Source of the DNA: W-Chloroflexi-9 sp045863195
GTDB taxonomy: Bacteria; Chloroflexota; Dehalococcoidia; UBA2979
Direction: 5' to 3'
DNA: 64,000 bases
NCBI GenBank assembly: GCA_045863195.1
Contig: BTUI01000014.1
Location: forward strand, 21,456-85,455
Both the position numbers and the translations under genes were made by a program. The notes under the pieces were generated by a model. That model searched no databases. It saw only the letters and a program-made list of their open reading frames with translations, and had not been told where the DNA came from. Shown piece by piece: positions 24,804 through 34,403 of this stretch (the first letter of the stretch is position 1; each line of letters begins with the position of its first letter).

Positions 24804-27800
24804 CCTGTTCGGAGTTCCCCTGACGACGATCCTCGCGGTCCTCGCCGGGATCGTGGCGGTCGCCTTCGCCTCGCTGGGGTGGATCGCCTCGCGCAACCCG
24901 CTGCTCGTGCGGATGGGCCTGCGCAACGTCGTCCGGCGGCGGGCACAGACGGTCCTCATCGTCCTCGGCCTGATGCTCTCGACACTGATCATCAGCGCGG
25001 CGTTCGCGACCGGCGACACCGTCGGCTACTCGATCACGAACGCGATCTACAACGACTACAACGAAGCGGACATCGTCCTCTTCTTCGACCAGTCGAAGGC
25101 ACCCACCGGCGAGGAGTCGCTGACCGACGCCGACCTCGCCCGCATCGACGAGGCGTTCCGCGGCCGTGAGGACGTGGACGCGATCACCGGCCTCGTGCAG
25201 GAGTCCGTGCCCGCGATCAACGCGGGCGCGCGCCTCTCCGAGCCACGCGCCCAGATCGTCGGGGTCGACCCGGCGACCGGCGACGACGTCGACGCACTCG
25301 TGACCGAGGACGGCGAGGTGCTCCGCGCCGGTGACCTCGCGGACGGCGAGGCGTACGTGAGCGCGCGCCTGGCGCGCGACATCAACATCGCGCCCGGCGA
25401 TGACGTGACGGTCGTCTTCAACAACCAGAGCCACGTCCTGCGCGTGCGCAACATTGTCCGTGACAACGCGCTCACCGCGCAGACCGCGTTCACGAGCCCG
25501 GACGGCCTGCCCTCCGGCGGCGTGGTGACGCGGATGGACACCGCGCGTGCGATCACCGGCGAGCCGGACGCGCTCTCGCTGATCGTCATCTCCGCGACCG
25601 GCGGCGTCCGCGACACCATCGACCTCATCCCCCCGCTGGCAGAGGACATCGAGGCCTTCCTGGACGACACCGCGTTCCCGGCGGCGCTCGGCACCGACAA
25701 GGCAACCGCGGTCGGGTTCGCCGAGATCATCGGCTCCGTGTTCGTCTCGTTCTTCCTGATCTTCGGCCTGTTCTCCATCGCGGCCGGGATCATGCTGATC
25801 TTCCTCACGTTCATCATGCTCGCGGCGGAGCGGCGGGCGGAGATGGGCATGGCGCGTGCGATCGGCATGAAGCGCCTACACCTGACGCAGGCGTTCATCG
25901 CGGAGGGCATGGCGTACAACGTTGGCTCCGCGCTGGTCGGCGCCGCGCTCGGCGTCGGCGTCGCGTACCTGCTGATCACGGTCATGGGGCGGGTGTTCGC
26001 CGACTTCGGGCTGAACATCGCCTTCCACGCGAACCCGGTCGGCTTCGCGGTCGCCTACTGCCTGGGCGTGGTGATCACGTTCCTGACGGTGACCATCGCC
26101 TCGTGGCGCGCGGCGAACCTGAACATCGTCCGCGCGATCCGCGACATCGACGAGCCTCAGCCGCTCCGTGGCGAGAACCGCAGCGCCCGAGGGCTGGTGA
26201 ACGCCACCTTCGCGGTGCTGTGGATGCTGCTCTGGTTCGTCCCGCCGTTCACGTTCCTCCGGCTCCTCCACGCGATCCTCGCGCGGTTCGTGCCGAGGCT
26301 CCGCGTCCGCGCGCGGCGCAATGCCGGCGGCTGGGCCGTGGTGATGCTCCTCGGTGGCCTCATCGCCACCTGGTGGGGCGGCTGGGTGTCGCAGCAGGCG
26401 TTCGCCTACACGGGCGGCACGACCGCCGCCGTGCTGGCCGTGGCGATGCTGTGGGTCTACTTCGGCGGCCGCTCGCGGCCGGCGTTCACCGTCGCCAGCG
26501 CGCTCCTCATCTGGTACTGGCTGCTGCCGCTGCCGTTCTCGTTCTTCTCCGAGGCCGGCAAGGGCTGGAACGACCCGCTGAACGGCCTGTTCTCACTGGT
26601 GGGCCTCGGCCACCCGGTGGTGACCGGTAACCTGGAGATGTTCTTCGTCTCCGGCATCTGCATCACGGCCTCCGCCACCCTGTTCGTGATCTTCAACGCG
26701 GACCTCCTCCTGAAGGTCGTGAGCGCCCTGCGCGTGCTGTTCGGCGGCCTGGTGCCGGCGATCCGCACCGCCGTGGCCTACCCCCTCGCGTCGAGGTTCC
26801 GCACCGGCATGGCGATCGCCATGTTCGGCCTCGTCGTCTTCTCGCTCGTCGTGATGGCCACGCTGAACTACAACTTCACCCAGCTCTTCCTGGGCGAGGA
26901 GGCGACCGGCGGCTACCAGGTCGCGGTGGAGGCGAGCCCGAACAACCGCATCGAGGACCTGCGGATCGCCCTTGCGGAGGCCGGGTTCGACGTGGACGCC
27001 AGCATCACGGCGGTCGGGGCGATGCGCGGCACGGCCGCGCGTGTCCTGGAGCCGCTGAAGGAGCCGGTGCTCGCCCCCGGCGAGGAACCGTCCGACCGGC
27101 CGTTCTACCGGCTCCGGAGCGTGGACCAGGAGTTCACGGCGTCCGCGAACTTCCCCATGCTGTCCCGTGCCACCGGCTACGACTCGGACCAGGCGGTGAT
27201 GCAGGCGCTCCTCGCCGACCCCACGCTCGCCGTGGTGGACGAGACACGCCTGACCGTGCCCGGCGCCTTTGGTGGCCCCCCAGGCGCGCAGTTCCTCCTG
27301 CCACAGACCGCCGCGGACCTGCAGGCGGCGCCGTGGGAGCCGATCCCGCTCACCATCCAGGACCCTGTCAGCGGCCACACGGTCGAGTTCAAGATCATCG
27401 GCATCCTCAAGGGCAGCGTGGGTGGGGCGATCATCGACTTCGCCTCGATCTTCGTGGGCCCGCAGGTGCTGGATGAGTCGTTCGGCGGCGGCGAGTTCGA
27501 CCGCTTCTTCGTCCAGACCGTGGACCCGAGCAAGGACGGCGCGATCGAGATCGCCCGCGCCATCGAGTCGGCGCTGATCGAGCGTGGCGTGCAGGCCACC
27601 TCGATTCGCCAGACGATCGATGACGCGGCGGCCGCGTCGAATGCGTTCTTCATCCTCTTCCAGTCGTTCATGGGCCTCGGGCTGATCGTCGGCATCGCGG
27701 CGCTCGGCGTGATCTCGTTCCGCTCGGTGGCGGAGCGGCGTCAGCAGATCGGGATGCTGCGCGCGATCGGCTACTCGCGACGGCTGGTGGCGTGGACGTT

Positions 27801-28050
27801 CTTCCTGGAGTCGTCCTTCATCGCCCTCACCGGCATCGCGATGGGCGTCATCCTGGGCGGGGCGCTGGCCTACAACCTGATGACCTCGCCCGAGTTCACG
27901 AACGGGAACGAGATCGACTTCTCCTACCCGTGGGTGAACCTGATCATGGTCGTCACCATCGCCTACGTGGCGAGCGCGCTGATGACGCTCATCCCGGCCC
28001 GGTCCGCCTCGCGCGTATCGGTGGCGGAGGCGCTGCGCTACAACGGCTAG
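24796..28050 (+). CDS. ABC transporter permease with two FtsX domains (MacB-like)
   Basis: 1084 aa from ATG 24796. An N-terminal helix and a first periplasmic MacB-PCD-like domain (about 50-290) are followed by an FtsX block of three helices with the cytoplasmic AERRAEMGMARAIGMKRLHL motif. Then comes a central set of extra hydrophobic segments (about 460-660), a second extracytoplasmic domain (about 700-930), and a final FtsX block with AERRQQIGMLRAIGYSRRLV. Doubled FtsX permeases of this size work with a single ATPase type, here the overlapping upstream gene. Export or envelope lipoprotein/peptide handling is likely; the cargo is unknown. Confidence 0.88.
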   Translation: MDSLFGVPLTTILAVLAGIVAVAFASLGWIASRNPLLVRMGLRNVVRRRAQTVLIVLGLMLSTLIISAAFATGDTVGYSITNAIYNDYNEADIVLFFDQSKAPTGEESLTDADLARIDEAFRGREDVDAITGLVQESVPAINAGARLSEPRAQIVGVDPATGDDVDALVTEDGEVLRAGDLADGEAYVSARLARDINIAPGDDVTVVFNNQSHVLRVRNIVRDNALTAQTAFTSPDGLPSGGVVTRMDTARAITGEPDALSLIVISATGGVRDTIDLIPPLAEDIEAFLDDTAFPAALGTDKATAVGFAEIIGSVFVSFFLIFGLFSIAAGIMLIFLTFIMLAAERRAEMGMARAIGMKRLHLTQAFIAEGMAYNVGSALVGAALGVGVAYLLITVMGRVFADFGLNIAFHANPVGFAVAYCLGVVITFLTVTIASWRAANLNIVRAIRDIDEPQPLRGENRSARGLVNATFAVLWMLLWFVPPFTFLRLLHAILARFVPRLRVRARRNAGGWAVVMLLGGLIATWWGGWVSQQAFAYTGGTTAAVLAVAMLWVYFGGRSRPAFTVASALLIWYWLLPLPFSFFSEAGKGWNDPLNGLFSLVGLGHPVVTGNLEMFFVSGICITASATLFVIFNADLLLKVVSALRVLFGGLVPAIRTAVAYPLASRFRTGMAIAMFGLVVFSLVVMATLNYNFTQLFLGEEATGGYQVAVEASPNNRIEDLRIALAEAGFDVDASITAVGAMRGTAARVLEPLKEPVLAPGEEPSDRPFYRLRSVDQEFTASANFPMLSRATGYDSDQAVMQALLADPTLAVVDETRLTVPGAFGGPPGAQFLLPQTAADLQAAPWEPIPLTIQDPVSGHTVEFKIIGILKGSVGGAIIDFASIFVGPQVLDESFGGGEFDRFFVQTVDPSKDGAIEIARAIESALIERGVQATSIRQTIDDAAAASNAFFILFQSFMGLGLIVGIAALGVISFRSVAERRQQIGMLRAIGYSRRLVAWTFFLESSFIALTGIAMGVILGGALAYNLMTSPEFTNGNEIDFSYPWVNLIMVVTIAYVASALMTLIPARSASRVSVAEALRYNG

Positions 28051-28080
28051 CCCGAGGGGCTCCGCAGGCAACGCAACGAA

Positions 28081-28106
28081 AAGGGCCGCCCGTGTGGGCG
28101 GCCCTT
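28081..28106. terminator. Bidirectional hairpin terminator
   Basis: AAGGGCCGCCC (28081-28091), loop GTGT, and the exact complement (28096-28106) ending in CTT. It separates the permease from the convergent gltD. The A's before and T's after the stem suit termination both ways. Confidence 0.8.
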
Positions 28107-28130
28107 CTGCATATCGTCGAAGCCTCAGCG

Positions 28131-29576
28131 CTACAGCGGCGCGGGGAGGACGCTCTCGCCCATCAGGTACGCGTCGATACCGCGGGCGGCGGTGCGCCCC
28201 TCGGCGATCGCCCACACGATGAGCGACTGGCCGCGGGTCATGTCACCAGCGGTGAAGACACCGGGGACGCTGGTCATCTTGTGCTCGTCCGCCTTCACGT
28301 TGCCACGCTCGGTGAGTTCCACGCCGAGCTGGTCGATCAGGCCGCCCTTCTCCGGGCCGAGGAAGCCCATCGCGAGGAAGAGCAGGTCCACGGGCTCCTC
28401 GAACTCGGTGCCGGGGATCTCACGCATCTGAGGACGGCCGTCCGGTCCGGGGACGAACTCCACGCGGATGCCGTGCAGCTTCTTGAGCACGCCGTCCTCG
28501 CCGGAGAGGAACTTCGTCGAGATGCTGTAATCCCGGACGCCGCCCTCCTCGTGCGCGGAGGAGACGCGGTAGATGTTCGGGTAGGTCGGCCACGGGTTCT
28601 CCGCCGGGCGCGAGTCGGCCGGGCGCGGCAGCAACTCGTACTGCAACACCTCCGTCGCCCCCTGCCGAATGGCGGTGCCGAGGCAGTCCGCGCCGGTGTC
28701 GCCACCGCCGAGGATGATCACGCGCTTGCCGGCAGCGGAGATGAACTGCTCGTCGCCGATCTCGTCGCCGGCGTTCCGCTTGTTCTGCATCGGCAGGTAT
28801 TCCATGGCGAAGTGGACGCCCTTGAGCTCCCGCCCGGGCACCTGCAGGTCACGCGCCTGGGTGGCGCCGCCCGCGAGGCAGAGCGCGTCGAACTGCTGCT
28901 GCAGTTCTCGCGCGTCGATGTCCACGCCCACGTTCACGGACGGCCGGAACGTGACGCCCTCCGCCTCCATCTGGGCCAGGCGGCGGTCCAGGAACTCCTT
29001 CTGCATCTTGAAGTCCGGGATGCCGTAGCGCATCAGGCCGCCGATGCGGTCGGCGCGCTCGAAGACGGTCACCTCGTGGCCGGCGCGCGCGAGCTGCTGC
29101 GCCGTGGCCAGGCCTGCCGGGCCGGAGCCGATCACGGCGACCTTCTTGCCGGTCTTCCGCGCCGCCGGCTCCGGGTGGATCCAGCCCTCGCGGAACGCGT
29201 GCTCGATGATCGTGAGTTCGACCTGCTTGATGGTCACCGGGTCCTGGTTGATGCCCAGGACGCACGCAGCCTCGCACGGGGCGGGGCAGAGCCGGCCGGT
29301 GAACTCCGGGAAGTTGTTCGTGGCGTGGAGGCGTGCGATCGCCTCCTCCCACTGGCCCCGGTACACCAGGTCGTTCCAGTCCGGAATGATGTTGCCCAGC
29401 GGACACCCCTGGTGGCAGAACGGGATGCCACAGTCCATGCAGCGTGCCGCCTGCCGGCGGAGCGCTTCCGTCGGGAAGTCCTCGTAGACCTCCAGCCAGT
29501 CGCGGACACGTTCGCCGACCGGGCGACGCGTGGGCGTCTCGCGGCCGAACTCCAGGAATCCGGTGGGCTTCGCCAT
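28131..29576 (-). CDS. gltD: Glutamate synthase small subunit
   Basis: 481 aa. It feeds electrons from NADPH to the large subunit for conversion of glutamine plus 2-oxoglutarate to two glutamates. Iron-sulfur cysteines are visible in the N-terminal region (CMDCGIPFCHQGCPLGN and CPAPCEAAC), the FAD site is VIGSGPAGLATAQ, and the NADPH site is IILGGGDTGADCLG. A final FAD contact sits in GVFTAGDMTRGQSL. Its ATG overlaps the gltB stop by one base (TAATG), so translation is coupled. The gene order gltB-gltD is usual. Confidence 0.95.
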   Translation of the reverse strand: MAKPTGFLEFGRETPTRRPVGERVRDWLEVYEDFPTEALRRQAARCMDCGIPFCHQGCPLGNIIPDWNDLVYRGQWEEAIARLHATNNFPEFTGRLCPAPCEAACVLGINQDPVTIKQVELTIIEHAFREGWIHPEPAARKTGKKVAVIGSGPAGLATAQQLARAGHEVTVFERADRIGGLMRYGIPDFKMQKEFLDRRLAQMEAEGVTFRPSVNVGVDIDARELQQQFDALCLAGGATQARDLQVPGRELKGVHFAMEYLPMQNKRNAGDEIGDEQFISAAGKRVIILGGGDTGADCLGTAIRQGATEVLQYELLPRPADSRPAENPWPTYPNIYRVSSAHEEGGVRDYSISTKFLSGEDGVLKKLHGIRVEFVPGPDGRPQMREIPGTEFEEPVDLLFLAMGFLGPEKGGLIDQLGVELTERGNVKADEHKMTSVPGVFTAGDMTRGQSLIVWAIAEGRTAARGIDAYLMGESVLPAPL

Positions 29577-32500
29577 TACGCCACCTGCGCCTTACCCACC
29601 TGCTCCGCCTGCTGGTTCAACACCCGGCGGTACTCCTTCGGCATCACCTTCACGAAGCGCGCCGCGCTCCCCGGCCAGTCGTTGAGCAGTCGCTCCGCGA
29701 CCGTGCTGCCGGTGTACTCCGCGTGCCGGGAGAGGAGGCCGCGGACCAGTTCGCGGTCGTCGTCCCCCATCTCCTCGAAGGCGATCATCTCCATGTTGCA
29801 GCGGGTCTCGAAGTCGCCCGCCTCGTCCAGCACGTAGGCGATGCCGCCGCTCATGCCGGCGCCGAAGTTGCGCCCCGTGCGGCCGATGACGACCACGCGC
29901 CCACCTGTCATGTATTCGCAGCCGTGGTCGCCCACGCCCTCCACCACCGTCATCGCGCCGCTGTTGCGGACAGCGAACCGCTCGCCCGCGATGCCGCGGA
30001 AGAACGCGAGGCCGCTCGTGGCGCCGTACAGCGCCACGTTGCCGATGACGATGTTCTGCTCCGGCACGAACGTCGCCCGCTTGGAGGGCGCCACGATGAT
30101 CTTGCCGCCAGAGAGGCCCTTGCCCACGTAGTCGTTCGTGTCGCCCTCCAGGCGGAGCGTGATGCCCGCCGGGACGAACGCGCCGAACGACTGGCCGGCC
30201 GAGCCGGTGAGGTTGATCTGGATGGTGTCGTCCGGCAGGCCGGTGTTGCCGTACCGCCGGCTGACCTCCGCGCCGAGGATCGTGCCCACGGTGCGGTTCA
30301 CGTTCCGGATCGGCATGTCGATCGTCACCGGCTCGCCTCGGTCGAGGGCCGGCGCGGCCAGCGTCAGGAACTGCTGGTCGAGCGCCCGCTCGATGCCGTG
30401 GTCCTGCGTGGTGATCGCGTGCGTCGCAACCTCCGGGCCGACCTCCGGCCGGTAGAGGATCTGCGACAGGTCCAGGCCGCGCGCCTTCCAGTGGCCCACG
30501 GCCTTCCGCATGTCCAGCAGGTCGCTGCGGCCGACCATCTCGTCCATCGTGCGGAAGCCAAGTTCCGCCATGTAGCGGCGGATGTCCTCCGCGATGAAGC
30601 GGAAGAAGTTGACCACATGCTCCGCCTTGCCCTCGAACCGCTCGCGCAGGACGGGGTTCTGGGTGGCGATGCCGACCGGGCAGGTGTCCAGGTGGCAGAC
30701 GCGCATCATGACGCAGCCCATGACCACCAGCGGCGCCGTCGCGAAGCCAAACTCCTCTGCGCCGAGCAGCGCGCCGACGACGACGTCCCGCGCCGTCTTC
30801 AGCTGGCCGTCCACCTCCACGCGGATGCGGTCGCGCAGGCCGTTGAGGACGAGCGTCTGCTGCGTCTCGGCCAGGCCGAGTTCCCACGGCACTCCGGCGT
30901 GCTTGAGCGAGGTGAGCGGGCTGGCGCCGGTGCCGCCATCGTGGCCGGAGATCAGCACCACGTCCGACTTCGCCTTCGCGACGCCGGCCGCCACGGTGCC
31001 CACGCCGACCTCGGCGACCAGCTTCACGCTGATGCGCGCGCGGGTGTTGGCGTTCTTCAGGTCGTGGATGAGCTGCGCCAGGTCCTCGATCGAGTAGATG
31101 TCGTGGTGCGGCGGCGGGCTGATCAGCGGCACACCGGGGGTGGAGTGCCGGGTCTCGGCGATCCACGGGTACACCTTGTGGCCGGGCAGCTGGCCGCCCT
31201 CGCCGGGCTTCGCGCCCTGCGCCATCTTGATCTGGATCTCGTCCGAGTTGACCAGGTATTCGCTGGTCACGCCGAAGCGGCCGGACGCCACCTGCTTGAT
31301 GGCGCTGCGGCGCGAGTCACCGTTCGGGTCCGGCGTAAACCGTCGACGGTCCTCGCCGCCCTCGCCCGTGTTGCTCTTGCCGCCGATGCGGTTCATGGCG
31401 ATGGCGAGCGTCTCGTGCGCCTCCGCGCTGATCGAGCCGTACGACATGGCGCCGGTCTTGAAGCGCTTGTAGATCGCCTCGACAGGCTCCACCTCGTCGA
31501 GCGGGACGGCCGGGCCGGCCGGCTTGATCTCGAACAGGCCGCGCAGCGTCGCGAGGTTGCGGCTCTGGTCGTCCACCAGCTTGGAGTACTCGCGGAAGAT
31601 CTCCTCGCGGCCGGTGCGCGTGGCGTGCTGCAGGCGGAACACCGTTTCCGGGTTGAAAAGGTGGTACTCGCCGTCGCGGCGCCACTGGTACTGGCCGCCC
31701 CACTGGAGGTCGTGCACCGCGCCCTCGCGCGTCGGGAACGCGCGCTGGTGGTGCGTCAGCGACTCCTGCTGCACCTCCTCGATGCCGATCCCGTCGATGC
31801 GGGAGACGGTCTTCGTGAAGTAACGGTCGATGAACTCCGGCGACAGTCCGATCGCCTCGAAGATCTGCGCGCCGCGGTAGGACTGCACGGTGGAGATGCC
31901 CATCTTGGACATCACCTTCACCACGCCCTTCTTCACGGCCTTCAGGTAGTGGTAGCCCGCCTCGTGCGCGTCCAGCGAGGTGTCCACGAAGCCGTCCTCG
32001 TGCAGGCGGTGGATGCCGTCCAGCGCGAGGTACGGGTTCACCGCGCCCGCGCCGTAGCCGATGAGCAGCGCGAAGTGGTGCACCTCCCGCGCCTCGCCCG
32101 ACTCCACCACCAGCCCGACCTGCGTGCGCTTCCGCTCGCGGACCAGGTGGTTGTGCAGGCCCGCCACCGCCAGCAGCGACGGGATCGGCGCGTGCGTGCG
32201 GTCCACGCCGCGGTCGGAGATCACGATGATGCGCGCGCCGCCATCGATGGCGGCGTCCGCGGCCCGGCACAGTTCCGTCATCGCGGCCTCAAGGGCGTGC
32301 TGGCCGCCGGCCGGGTCAAAGTGCATCGGCAGCACGGCGGTGCGGAAGTACGGGTGATCCTTCAGCGCCTTGATCCGCGCCAGGTCCTCGTTGTCGATGA
32401 ACGGGTTGTCCAGCTTCACGACGTGGATGTCGGACAGCGCCTGATCCAGGAGGTTGCCCTCCGGCCCGATCACCGTGTGCACGGAGGTGACGAGTTCCTC

Positions 32501-34114
32501 GCGGATCGCGTCCAGCGGCGGGTTCGTCACCTGCGCGAACAACTGCTGGAAGTAGTTGTAGAGCGGCTGCGCGTGGTCGGACAGCACGGCGATCGGCGTG
32601 TCCGTGCCCATCGACCCCACGCTCTCCTCTGAGTTCGCCATCATCGGCGCGAGGATGTACTTGAGGTCCTCCAGGCTGTAGCCGAACGCCTGCTGCTGCG
32701 TGAGCAGCGCCTCGCCGGAGAGGGACGGCGCCGGGTCACCCTGCGCGAGCGCCTCCAGCGGGTGGACGTGCTCCTGCAGCCATTCCGCGTACGGGCGGGA
32801 GGTCGCCAGCCCCATCTTCAGCTCGGTGTCGTCGATGATCCGGCCTTCCTCGAGGTTGACGAGGAACATCTTGCCGGGCTCCAGGCGGCCGGTGCTGACG
32901 ATGCGCTCCGGGTCGATCGGCAGCACGCCGACCTCGGAGGCCATGAGGACGATGTCGTCCTTGGTGACGATGAAGCGGGACGGCCGCAGGCCGTTCCGGT
33001 CCAGCACCGCGCCGATATTGCGGCCGTCCGTGAAGGCGACGGAGGCGGGGCCGTCCCACGGCTCCATCACGGTGCTGTAGTACTCGTAGAACGCCAGCTT
33101 CTCCTTCGGCATGGTCGTGTGCCCGCTCCACGCCTCCGGGATCAGCATCATCATCGCGTGCGGCAGGGGCCAGCCCGCCTGCACGAGCAACTCCACGGCG
33201 TTGTCGAGGATCGCCGTGTCGCTGCCGTGCTCGTCCACCACCGGGACGATCTTGTTCACGTCCGGGAACAGCGGCGACTCGAAGTGCGCCTCGCGCGCGG
33301 TCATCCAGTTGATGTTGCCGCGCAGCGTGTTGATCTCGCCGTTGTGCGAAATCATCCGGTACGGGTGGGCGAGCTTCCAGGACGGGAAGGTGTTGGTGCT
33401 GAAGCGCGAGTGGAACATCGCCAGCGCGCTGATCACCCGCGGGTCGTCCAGGTCCGGGAAGTACTTCCGGAGCTGCATCGTCGTCAGCATGCCCTTGTAG
33501 ACGAGCGTGCGGGACGAGAGGCTCGCGAAGTAACACATCTCCGCGCCCGGGATGTCGGCGCGCTCCACGGCCTTCTCGAACCGCTTCCGCACCACGTACA
33601 GGCGGCGCTCCAGCGCGTCCTGATCAGCCTGCGTGGAGCCGCGCGCCACGAACACGTGGAGCATGTGCGGCTCCGCGACGAGAGCGGTGGCCCCCACGTC
33701 CGCGGCCACCGAGTCCGTCGGCACGTCGCGCCAGCCGAGGACGTGCGTGTCCTCCTCCTCGGCGATGGTGGTGAACAGGCGCATCGCCTGCTCGCGCGCA
33801 GCCTGATCCTTCGGAGCAAAGAGCAGGCCGACGCCATACTCGCCCGCATCGGGGAGGCGAATGTTCAGCGCGGCGCACTCGTGCCGGAAGAAGGCATCCG
33901 GTACCTGGATCAGGATGCCCGCACCGTCGCCGGTGTTCGGCTCCGCGCCGGAAGCGCCTCGGTGATCGAGGTTCTCCAGCGCCAGGATGCCGTCCTGGAC
34001 GATCTGGTGGGAGCGCTTGCCCTTGAGGTGGACGATGAAGCCGACGCCACAGGCGTCGTGCTCGAACGCGGGGTTGTAGAGTCCCTGGGCAGGGGGGAGT
34101 CCGGGCGCGTTCAT
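29576..34114 (-). CDS. gltB: Glutamate synthase large subunit
   Basis: 1512 aa, normal for bacterial GltB. The N-terminal glutaminase domain begins after a short propeptide; Cys22 in HDACGVGF is the nucleophile freed by processing. Further on come the central domain, the FMN-binding synthase domain with the 3Fe-4S cysteines in CHLDTCPVGIATQ and ISGHDGGTGASPLTSLKHAG, and the beta-helix GXGXG domain at the C-terminus. The start ATG 34114 follows GGGAGGG. The large open frames on the opposite strand are shadows. It forms the glutamate synthase complex with GltD for ammonia assimilation. Confidence 0.96.
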   Translation of the reverse strand: MNAPGLPPAQGLYNPAFEHDACGVGFIVHLKGKRSHQIVQDGILALENLDHRGASGAEPNTGDGAGILIQVPDAFFRHECAALNIRLPDAGEYGVGLLFAPKDQAAREQAMRLFTTIAEEEDTHVLGWRDVPTDSVAADVGATALVAEPHMLHVFVARGSTQADQDALERRLYVVRKRFEKAVERADIPGAEMCYFASLSSRTLVYKGMLTTMQLRKYFPDLDDPRVISALAMFHSRFSTNTFPSWKLAHPYRMISHNGEINTLRGNINWMTAREAHFESPLFPDVNKIVPVVDEHGSDTAILDNAVELLVQAGWPLPHAMMMLIPEAWSGHTTMPKEKLAFYEYYSTVMEPWDGPASVAFTDGRNIGAVLDRNGLRPSRFIVTKDDIVLMASEVGVLPIDPERIVSTGRLEPGKMFLVNLEEGRIIDDTELKMGLATSRPYAEWLQEHVHPLEALAQGDPAPSLSGEALLTQQQAFGYSLEDLKYILAPMMANSEESVGSMGTDTPIAVLSDHAQPLYNYFQQLFAQVTNPPLDAIREELVTSVHTVIGPEGNLLDQALSDIHVVKLDNPFIDNEDLARIKALKDHPYFRTAVLPMHFDPAGGQHALEAAMTELCRAADAAIDGGARIIVISDRGVDRTHAPIPSLLAVAGLHNHLVRERKRTQVGLVVESGEAREVHHFALLIGYGAGAVNPYLALDGIHRLHEDGFVDTSLDAHEAGYHYLKAVKKGVVKVMSKMGISTVQSYRGAQIFEAIGLSPEFIDRYFTKTVSRIDGIGIEEVQQESLTHHQRAFPTREGAVHDLQWGGQYQWRRDGEYHLFNPETVFRLQHATRTGREEIFREYSKLVDDQSRNLATLRGLFEIKPAGPAVPLDEVEPVEAIYKRFKTGAMSYGSISAEAHETLAIAMNRIGGKSNTGEGGEDRRRFTPDPNGDSRRSAIKQVASGRFGVTSEYLVNSDEIQIKMAQGAKPGEGGQLPGHKVYPWIAETRHSTPGVPLISPPPHHDIYSIEDLAQLIHDLKNANTRARISVKLVAEVGVGTVAAGVAKAKSDVVLISGHDGGTGASPLTSLKHAGVPWELGLAETQQTLVLNGLRDRIRVEVDGQLKTARDVVVGALLGAEEFGFATAPLVVMGCVMMRVCHLDTCPVGIATQNPVLRERFEGKAEHVVNFFRFIAEDIRRYMAELGFRTMDEMVGRSDLLDMRKAVGHWKARGLDLSQILYRPEVGPEVATHAITTQDHGIERALDQQFLTLAAPALDRGEPVTIDMPIRNVNRTVGTILGAEVSRRYGNTGLPDDTIQINLTGSAGQSFGAFVPAGITLRLEGDTNDYVGKGLSGGKIIVAPSKRATFVPEQNIVIGNVALYGATSGLAFFRGIAGERFAVRNSGAMTVVEGVGDHGCEYMTGGRVVVIGRTGRNFGAGMSGGIAYVLDEAGDFETRCNMEMIAFEEMGDDDRELVRGLLSRHAEYTGSTVAERLLNDWPGSAARFVKVMPKEYRRVLNQQAEQVGKAQVA

Positions 34115-34403
34115 CGAGTCACCCTCCCGGCGAGGTCGCCCGCAAACACGGCGGCAATGCTGCGGCGGTGGGCGATCGACCTCATCAGCGTCTCAATTCG
34201 GATCGGCTGCACTGCCTCTCTGGAGGGGGATTGCGGATCGTACCGCAACTGGTAAACCACCCGAGGGGAAATGCGAACCCTGCCCTACGTCGTAGGGGCA
34301 CCTTTGCGCTTTTTGTCACAAGGTGAGCCGGACTATAACCGATCGACAACATCTTGCCTACACCCAGCGCCGCCCCGTCCGTGCCGATTGACCGAGCCAC
34401 TCC
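34115..34403. promoter_or_regulatory. Divergent control region between gltB and the Usp gene
   Basis: 289 bp without a gene. Two features stand out. First, a near-perfect palindrome TGCCCTACG-T-CGTAGGGGCA at 34281-34300, built like a repressor or activator operator. Second, a plus-strand promoter with TTGTCA (34313-34318) and TATAAC (34334-34339), spacer 15, reading toward the universal stress protein at 34404. The palindrome sits 13 bases upstream of that -35 and about 165 bases from gltB, so it could control either gene. The regulator is not in the window. Confidence 0.5.

Noticed and set aside
29444..32632. A very long open frame on the plus strand opposite gltB (over 1000 codons)
   Set aside because: Its translation is Arg/His/Val-rich with no domain, and it mirrors the codon pattern of gltB on the other strand. 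It is a shadow of a GC-rich gene.
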